This document shows positions 58,486 through 64,000 of a stretch of 64,000 nt of DNA, piece by piece (within the stretch, counting starts at the first letter, position 1; each line of letters opens with the position of its first letter). The notes under the pieces were generated by a model. That model was not told where the DNA came from. It saw nothing but the letters and a program-made list of their open reading frames with translations, and searched no databases. The stretch covers positions 62,001 through 126,000 of the forward strand of contig NZ_JAFRDR010000012.1 in assembly GCF_017377795.1 (NCBI RefSeq), read 5' to 3'. The stretch is from Williamsia soli (GTDB taxonomy: Bacteria; Actinomycetota; Actinomycetes; Mycobacteriales; Mycobacteriaceae). The translations under genes were made by a program, and so were the position numbers.

Positions 58486-60024
58486 GTGAGTGGGTTGCGC
58501 ATGCCTGGTACGCAGCACAGCGACCACGAAACCGCTGGAGCCAAGGAGTGGCTGGGGCTCGTCGTGCTCGCGTTCGCGGTTCTCCTGATCGCGATCGATG
58601 CGACCGTGCTGGATATCGCCCTACCGTTCCTGAGCGCCGATCTCGAGCCGACCAGCACACAACTGCTCTGGATCATCGACGTCTATTCATTCGTCCTGGC
58701 GGGTCTGCTCATCACCATGGGCACCCTCGGCGATCGCATCGGACGGCGGCGCCTGCTCCTGATCGGCGCAGCCGGATTCGGTATCGCCTCGGTGCTCGCG
58801 GCCTTCGCCGTCAGCCCGGAGATGCTCATCGCCGCCCGGGTGTTGCAGGGTGTTTCCGGTGCGACCCTGATGCCGGCCACGCTCGGGTTGATCCGGACAA
58901 TCTTCAAAGATCCCCGCCAGCGCGTCACCGCCATCGGTGTGTGGAGCGCGATGGCAGGTGGCGGAGCTGCGGGCGGTCCCCTCGTCGGTGGCTGGCTGCT
59001 CGAGCACTTCTGGTGGGGTTCGGTGTTCCTCATCAACCTCCCCCTCATGGTCGCTCTGATCATCCTGGGCCCCTTGGTCATCCCGGAATCCAAGGATCCG
59101 AGTCCGGGAAGGTTCGATCTGCTGAGCTCAGGTCTGTCAATGCTGGCTCTGGTGCCGATCGTGTACGCCGTGAAGGAGACGGCGGCCCACGGGCCGAGCC
59201 TGACTGACGTGTTCGCGGCACTCACCGGGATCGTGGCCGGCGTCGTCTTCGTTCGACGACAGCGAATCCTCGACGCACCGATGATCGACCTGAAGCTGTT
59301 CGGCAAAGCCGACTTCTCGACTGCCGTGTTCACCAACTTCCTGTCGATCTTCGCCTTGTCCGGGGTGTTGTTCTTCGGATCGCAGTATCTGCAACAGGTG
59401 CTGGGGTGCAGCCCACTCGAAGCCGGCCTCGTGTTGCTACCAGGGACCGCCGCCAGCGCAGTCGCTTCCCTGGGTGCGGCTTATCTCGTCCGCGTGTGGA
59501 CCACCGGCGGGGTTCTGGCGTGTGGACTCGCCATATCGGCCGTCGGTGCGCTGCTGCTCATCGGGTTGGGTACCGACAGCGGCCTCGGGCTGTTCATCGC
59601 AGGTTTCGTGCTGGTGGGGATCGGAGTCGGGATCGCGCTGACCCTGACGTCGGACCTCGTGGTCAGCGCGGTCGAGCCAGAACGAGCCGGCGCGGCTTCT
59701 GCGGTCTCCGAGACCGCCTATGAACTGGGTGTGGCCCTCGGCGTGGCAGTCCTCGGAAGTGTGGTCATGTCGATCTTCCGCAGAGGTCTCGACACCGGAG
59801 CGCTGGACCCCTCGACAGCCGCGGCGGCTCAGGAAACGCTTGGTGGATCCTCATCCGTCGCATCGCAGCTGGGCCCTGAGGCCGCTGCGGCGCTGACGAA
59901 TTCGGCCAACGACGCGTTCGTGTCCGGCATGCACGCTGCGTCGATCGCAACGGCAGCAGTGCTGGCGCTGAGTGCGGTGCTTGTTCACGTACGGCTCAAG
60001 AAATCCGTCGACCGACCGGTCTAG
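58486..60024 (+). CDS. MFS drug exporter of the DHA2 (14-span) type
   Basis: 512 residues, 14 membrane segments. DHA2 motifs: LLIAIDATVLDIALPFL (first helix with D-T/V motif), GTLGDRIGRRRLLLIG (motif A), ARVLQGVSGATLMPATLGLI (motif B) and GPLVGGWLL (motif C). It is a proton-coupled exporter of the EmrB/QacA family; the substrate is unknown. Divergent from its likely TetR repressor. The GTG start at 58486 may be replaced by ATG 58501. Confidence 0.9.
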   Translation: MSGLRMPGTQHSDHETAGAKEWLGLVVLAFAVLLIAIDATVLDIALPFLSADLEPTSTQLLWIIDVYSFVLAGLLITMGTLGDRIGRRRLLLIGAAGFGIASVLAAFAVSPEMLIAARVLQGVSGATLMPATLGLIRTIFKDPRQRVTAIGVWSAMAGGGAAGGPLVGGWLLEHFWWGSVFLINLPLMVALIILGPLVIPESKDPSPGRFDLLSSGLSMLALVPIVYAVKETAAHGPSLTDVFAALTGIVAGVVFVRRQRILDAPMIDLKLFGKADFSTAVFTNFLSIFALSGVLFFGSQYLQQVLGCSPLEAGLVLLPGTAASAVASLGAAYLVRVWTTGGVLACGLAISAVGALLLIGLGTDSGLGLFIAGFVLVGIGVGIALTLTSDLVVSAVEPERAGAASAVSETAYELGVALGVAVLGSVVMSIFRRGLDTGALDPSTAAAAQETLGGSSSVASQLGPEAAAALTNSANDAFVSGMHAASIATAAVLALSAVLVHVRLKKSVDRPV

Positions 60025-60102
60025 TGCAGTGCTCGAGTTCGACCCGCCCGAGGACGACCCCTGGCCCGCCGGTCCCACCGTGGCCGAACCACGGCGTGGT
60101 TG

Positions 60103-60777
60103 TCACCGTGTGCTCCCCTGATCTGAGCCCAACAACTCGACCGCGCCCGTCGTCAGCGCGTCGATTCCGTCGATCACGAGGGCGGCCTCCGCGAGAGCAT
60201 CATCGGCGGGCGGATAGTCGGGCCGCGGCGCCGCGATCAGAATCAAACCTGCCGCCGTCGCCGATCGCATGCCGTTCGACGAATCCTCGATGGCCGCGCA
60301 TGCGGCGGGTTTTCGACCCAGCCCCCGTACGGCGTGCACGTACACGTCCGGCGCGGGTTTGCCGCGGTCGAGTTCTTCGGTCGATACGGTGACCTCGAAC
60401 AAGTCTGTCCAGCCCGCAGTGTCGAGTACTGCATCGATGAGCCTGCGCGGCGACGAACTGGCCAGGCCGAGTGGCCAGCGCGCTGCACAGCGGCGAACGG
60501 CTTCATCCGCACCCGGCAACACCGGAAGGTGTTTTTCGTAACGGGCAACCATGTGATCGATCACGATGGTCGCGACCTCCGCCGGCGCCTTGCCGACGCC
60601 GAGGTCTTCGCTCAGATAGGTCGCCCACTCGGGGGTGCTCATCCCCATCAGCGCCGTCTGTGCCTCGGGGAGCCACGTACCGCCATGGTCGGCGACGACA
60701 CCGCGACGCACCTCTTCCCAGATCGGCTCCGAGTCGACCAGCACGCCATCCATGTCGAAAACCAGTGCTTCAATCAC
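60103..60777 (-). CDS. HAD-superfamily phosphatase (beta-phosphoglucomutase-like)
   Basis: 224 residues from the GTG at 60777. Motif I EALVFDMDGVLVDSEP (two catalytic Asp), motif II LASSSPRRLID, Lys in STEELDRGKPAPDVY, and motif IV AIEDSSNGMRSA. Such proteins dephosphorylate sugar phosphates or similar metabolites. No sugar genes are adjacent. Confidence 0.87.
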   Translation of the reverse strand: MIEALVFDMDGVLVDSEPIWEEVRRGVVADHGGTWLPEAQTALMGMSTPEWATYLSEDLGVGKAPAEVATIVIDHMVARYEKHLPVLPGADEAVRRCAARWPLGLASSSPRRLIDAVLDTAGWTDLFEVTVSTEELDRGKPAPDVYVHAVRGLGRKPAACAAIEDSSNGMRSATAAGLILIAAPRPDYPPADDALAEAALVIDGIDALTTGAVELLGSDQGSTR

Positions 60778-60822
60778 CCCGCCATCATCTCCCGCGTTGA
60801 CTCGACGTCGCATGCCGGGCGG

Positions 60823-62661
60823 TCATTTTGCCAGGTCGACGACACCCGGGCCCGCAGGCGTCGAATACAGATCGACGATGGTCTGCTCATACTTGCTCGC
60901 GATCGGCTTGCGCCGCAGCTTCATCGTCGGGGTCAACTCGTCTCCTCCGGGATCCCACGCCGCCGGAACGATGACGAATCGCTTCACCTGCTCGACCCGG
61001 GAGAGCTTTGCGTTGCCCGCCTTCACCGACAACGTCACCTCCTCGATGATCGCCGGATTGCCTGCAAGGTCGGCGATCTGGGCCTCCGGGACACCAAGCG
61101 CCTTGGCACGAAGCGCGGCGACATCGGGATCGAGCACGATCAGCGCAGTGATGTACGGCTTGTCGTCGCCGATCGCCACCACCTGACTGACCAGCGACGA
61201 GTTCGACTTCATCGCGTTCTCGATGGTGCTCGGAGCCATGTTCTTCCCCGACTCGTTGATGATCAGCTCCTTCTTCCGATCGACGATCGTCAGGTTGCCC
61301 TCGGCATCGATGGTGCCGACATCGCCCGTCGCGAACCAGCCGTCGGCATCGATGGCCTCCGCAGTCTTTTCCGGTTTGTTGCGGTAACCGCGCATGATGA
61401 TCGGTGCCCGCACGAGCACCTCCCCGTCCTCGGCCAGCTTGATCTCGACACCCTCTACGGGTTTGCCGACCGTGCCCACCTTCAAATTGTCCACGGTGGT
61501 TTTCGTCGCCGCGCCCGTGGTCTCACTCAGACCCCACACCTCGATGACCGGAATGCCCAGTCCCACAAAGAACTCGATGACCTCCGACGGAATCGACGCG
61601 GCGCCCGAGATCGCCAATTTCAACTCGTCGAGGCCCAGCGCAGCGCGCACCTTCGACAGCACGAGCGAGTCCGCCAACTGGTACTGCACCTGTAGCGCCC
61701 GGCCCCGTGGCCGACCCGACAGGTCCGCCCTGGCACCCCGAGCGGCCACGTCGAGCGCCCATGTCGCGAGCTTGGACTTGACCGGGCTCGTCTCCTCTCC
61801 GACCTTCGCCTCGATGCCGGCCTTGATCTTCTGCCACACCCTGGGAACACCGAAGAACACCGTCGGCCGCACATCGGGGAGGGCCGCGGCAAACTCGCGA
61901 GGATCGGACACCGACGTGATCTGTATGCCCCGCAATTGATTTGCGCCATGCGAAGACACCCGATCGGCGATGTGTGCGGCAGGTAGGTACGAGATGATCC
62001 GATCGTCGAAGCCGGCGTCGAGTTCGGCGGACACCGACTCCGCGGCCGCGATCACGTTGCGGTGGGTGATCTCGACCCCTTTGGGCGGCCCGGTCGTCCC
62101 GGACGTGTAGATCAGCGTGACGAGGTCGTCGGGTTCCACCGCGCGCCAGGACGCCTGAAAGTCGAACTCGGTGTCCGGATCGGCCTCGACGTCGCGTAGT
62201 TCGATGGCGCCCTCGGCGGGACCGTCGACGGTGATGATGTGCTCGAGGGCGATACCGGACTCCCGGATCGCGGGCACGAAGACCTGCTCGGTCACGACGA
62301 CCCGATTGGCGGCGTCACCGAAGAGATAAGCGAGCTGCTCCGGCGCACTGGTGTTGTACACCGAGAACGGGATGGCACCGAGATGCACGATCGCGGTGTC
62401 CACGAGGTGGAACTCGGGCCGATTGGTCAGCATCAGGCCGACGGTGTCGCCGCGTTTCACGCCGAGGGTCACCAGCCCCAGCGCGATCGACTCCACTCGC
62501 GTGGCGTACTCGCGCCACGTGATCTCCTGAATACCCCCGGGGGTACGTAACGCGACGCGATCCGGATGCATTTTCGCGGTGTGCTGGAACGCTTCTGCCG
62601 TGGTGTGGACGGCCGCTCCGGACGCGTGGTGAAAGACGGTGTCTGCGGTGTTCGGGCTCAT
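60823..62661 (-). CDS. Long-chain fatty acid-CoA ligase (FadD15-like)
   Basis: 612 residues, ANL superfamily. AMP-binding motifs: LIYTSGTTGPPKGVEITH (about 179-196), VWGLSETTGAA and GWFATGDVGTIDAEGNLTIV, followed by RKKELIINESGKNMAPSTIE and the C-terminal lysine (TMKLRRK). It activates long-chain fatty acids to acyl-CoA. The ATG at 62661 has AGGAG upstream. A second FadD gene of the same type starts beyond the right edge on the same strand, with a divergent membrane gene in between. Confidence 0.9.
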   Translation of the reverse strand: MSPNTADTVFHHASGAAVHTTAEAFQHTAKMHPDRVALRTPGGIQEITWREYATRVESIALGLVTLGVKRGDTVGLMLTNRPEFHLVDTAIVHLGAIPFSVYNTSAPEQLAYLFGDAANRVVVTEQVFVPAIRESGIALEHIITVDGPAEGAIELRDVEADPDTEFDFQASWRAVEPDDLVTLIYTSGTTGPPKGVEITHRNVIAAAESVSAELDAGFDDRIISYLPAAHIADRVSSHGANQLRGIQITSVSDPREFAAALPDVRPTVFFGVPRVWQKIKAGIEAKVGEETSPVKSKLATWALDVAARGARADLSGRPRGRALQVQYQLADSLVLSKVRAALGLDELKLAISGAASIPSEVIEFFVGLGIPVIEVWGLSETTGAATKTTVDNLKVGTVGKPVEGVEIKLAEDGEVLVRAPIIMRGYRNKPEKTAEAIDADGWFATGDVGTIDAEGNLTIVDRKKELIINESGKNMAPSTIENAMKSNSSLVSQVVAIGDDKPYITALIVLDPDVAALRAKALGVPEAQIADLAGNPAIIEEVTLSVKAGNAKLSRVEQVKRFVIVPAAWDPGGDELTPTMKLRRKPIASKYEQTIVDLYSTPAGPGVVDLAK

Positions 62662-62846
62662 CGGTGGACTCCTGACGAATGATGGCGACAAGTCTCGATG
62701 CGACATCCCCTGAAACAACGATCAAATCGGACATGCCGTACCCGAGAACCTATCCCCGGGGACACCTTCTACGGAGCAGATTGGCCGGGGTTGCTCGGCG
62801 GGTCCTGATATCTTTCAGACCAACGATTTCCTTCGAAAGTGGCCAC

Positions 62847-63512
62847 GTGCAGAGTACGAGCTCGACACTACGGTTCGCCCTGCTGATCACGTTGGCCAGT
62901 GGCTTCCTCGACTCGTATACGTTCCTTGTCCGTGGAGGGGTGTTCGCCAACGTCCAGACCGCCAATGTGATCCTGATGGGGATCGGGCTGTCCGACCGCC
63001 ACTGGGCCGCGGCACTGCTGCATCTGTGGCCGATCCTGGCGTTCCTGCTCGGCGTTACCTTGGCCGTACACATCAAGTCCGGCAGGGTCGATCATCTGCT
63101 GAACCATCCGATTCGGTGGACGATCGCGCTTCAGGTCGGGGTGCTGGCGGCTGTGGGGTTTGTGCCGACCTCGGTCCCCCACACCTACGTGACCGTGCCC
63201 ATCGCCTTCTGCACGGCGATGACGATCACGATGTTTCGCAGCATCGGCGAACTCGGCTACTTTGCCGTCGCGACGACCGGCAACCTGATGCACATGATCG
63301 AGTACGGGTACGCCGCTTCGGTCGACAAGCGCAAAGAAGCGTTGGCGGCCTTCTCGACCTATGCCAGGGTCGCCGGCACCTTCGCTGCGGGCGCGCTCAT
63401 CGGTGCCATCGCGACGCAACTGATGAACGCCCACGCAGTCTGGCTGGCCGCCGGCTTTCTCGCCGTCACACTGGTGTTCTTCGTTGTCGATCAGCGCGGT
63501 TACCGAACGTGA
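62847..63512 (+). CDS. YoaK/DUF1275-family membrane protein
   Basis: 221 residues if started at GTG 62847; longer frames from 62679 add a polar segment with no family match. Six membrane segments; the DUF1275 signature is GFLDSYTFLVRGGVFANVQT followed by ANVILMGIGLSD. Function unknown; a transporter is assumed in annotations. It lies between two convergent/divergent FadD genes. Confidence 0.75.
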   Translation: MQSTSSTLRFALLITLASGFLDSYTFLVRGGVFANVQTANVILMGIGLSDRHWAAALLHLWPILAFLLGVTLAVHIKSGRVDHLLNHPIRWTIALQVGVLAAVGFVPTSVPHTYVTVPIAFCTAMTITMFRSIGELGYFAVATTGNLMHMIEYGYAASVDKRKEALAAFSTYARVAGTFAAGALIGAIATQLMNAHAVWLAAGFLAVTLVFFVVDQRGYRT

Positions 63513-63519
63513 CGCCGAC

Positions 63520-64000
63520 TCACCGTAGATCGATCACGGCACCACCGGGATCGGTCGCATAGAGGTCGACGATCAGCTCCGCGTACTTCGTCGAGATCGG
63601 TGTGCGCCGGAGTTTCATGGTCGGCGTGAGTTCGTCCCCTCCTGGCTCCCACGCCTCGGGCAGGATCACGAATCGCTTGATCTGCTCCACCCGCGACAAC
63701 CTGGAATTGCCCGTCGCGACCGCGACCCGGACCTCCTCCCGGATGTCGGGTTGCTCGGCGAGCGAGGCCAGATCGGCCGGGTCGAGACCGAGTGCGCCGG
63801 CACGCGCCGCGGCCACATCGGGGTCCAGGACCACAAGCGCTGCCACGTACGGCTTACCGTCGCCGAGGGCGACGACCTGGCTGATCAACGACGACGCCGC
63901 CTTCAGTGCGTTCTCGATGTTGGTCGGCGAGAGGTTCTTTCCCGACTCGTTGATCAACAGTTCTTTCTTGCGATCGACGATCTTGTAGTTTCCATCGGCG
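63520..64000 (-). CDS. Long-chain fatty acid-CoA ligase, C-terminal part (runs off the window)
   Basis: About 160 C-terminal residues of a second FadD15-like ligase: IVDRKKELLINESGKNLSPT, VQVVALGDGKPYVAALVVLD-like region and TPTMKLRRTPISTKYAELIV with the adenylation lysine. Closely similar to the protein at 60823 (same order of motifs). Its N-terminus lies beyond 64000. Confidence 0.88.
   Translation of the reverse strand, partial: ADGNYKIVDRKKELLINESGKNLSPTNIENALKAASSLISQVVALGDGKPYVAALVVLDPDVAAARAGALGLDPADLASLAEQPDIREEVRVAVATGNSRLSRVEQIKRFVILPEAWEPGGDELTPTMKLRRTPISTKYAELIVDLYATDPGGAVIDLR

Noticed and set aside
60334-61695. 453-residue plus-strand frame opposite HAD and FadD genes
   Set aside because: Shadow frame in GC-rich coding DNA.
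1-64000. CRISPR array, rRNA or transposase/insertion sequence
   Set aside because: No regularly spaced repeats, no rRNA sequence and no transposase-like protein were seen.

Overview
The window is GC-rich DNA from a mycolate-type actinomycete, most likely Gordonia, Williamsia or a close Rhodococcus/Mycobacterium relative; the genus cannot be fixed from sequence alone. The pointers are a mycobacterial Sdh1-type succinate dehydrogenase, PolA and a PdtaR-type ANTAR regulator close together, a 74-nt tRNA-Leu(CAA), a DUF222/HNH (13E12-type) gene, Lsr2, GAF-ANTAR proteins, and frequent GTG starts with 4-bp start/stop overlaps.

Layout. 1-3328 (minus): Sdh1 operon (small protein, SdhC, SdhA, start of SdhB). 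3386-5175 (minus): ECF42-type sigma factor with a DGPF/YCII protein and a recognisable promoter. 5204-7948 (minus): polA. 8171-13846: branched-chain amino acid ABC transporter (livHMGF, with a convergent livK lipoprotein); LivH carries a secreted N-terminal domain. 14091-14939: PdtaR and tRNA-Leu.

15000-22200 is accessory: an HNH gene bracketed by 16-bp near-palindromes, a cryptic divergent locus with mirror-image T-tract promoters, an EAL-DICT protein beside a GGDEF remnant, an Lsr2 protein and orphan genes. 22270-26129 is a cobalamin-riboswitch-led operon (btuFCD plus an FhuF-like 2Fe-2S protein).

26059-48272 is a resistance and stress region: a GAF protein, a three-gene envelope-stress operon (LEA-like, PF07332, DUF3618), two near-identical manganese catalases, an arsenic cluster (ArsR, Acr3, ArsC, ArsI/CadI, second ArsR), rifamycin ADP-ribosyltransferase, a divergent MurE-like ligase, GAF-ANTAR, a DUF2231/DUF6230/DUF6114 group, Hsp20, an APC permease, a decayed alcohol dehydrogenase, a 29-residue peptide gene, a thioesterase and an acyl-CoA dehydrogenase. 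Both catalases, the envelope operon and the MurE-like gene have sigma-B/sigma-F type promoters (GNTT or GTTT, 15 nt, GGGTA), so they probably form part of one general-stress regulon.

48332-51883 (minus) is a small glycan operon (small membrane protein, WcbI-like protein, two glycosyltransferases). 52083-64000 is catabolic: FdhF/YdeP oxidoreductase, TetR/Rieske oxygenase with a shared operator, a Rossmann-fold dehydrogenase, a phosphoribosyltransferase, a TetR/MFS exporter pair with twin operators, a HAD phosphatase, two long-chain acyl-CoA ligases and a YoaK-type membrane protein. The first and last genes run off the window edges.
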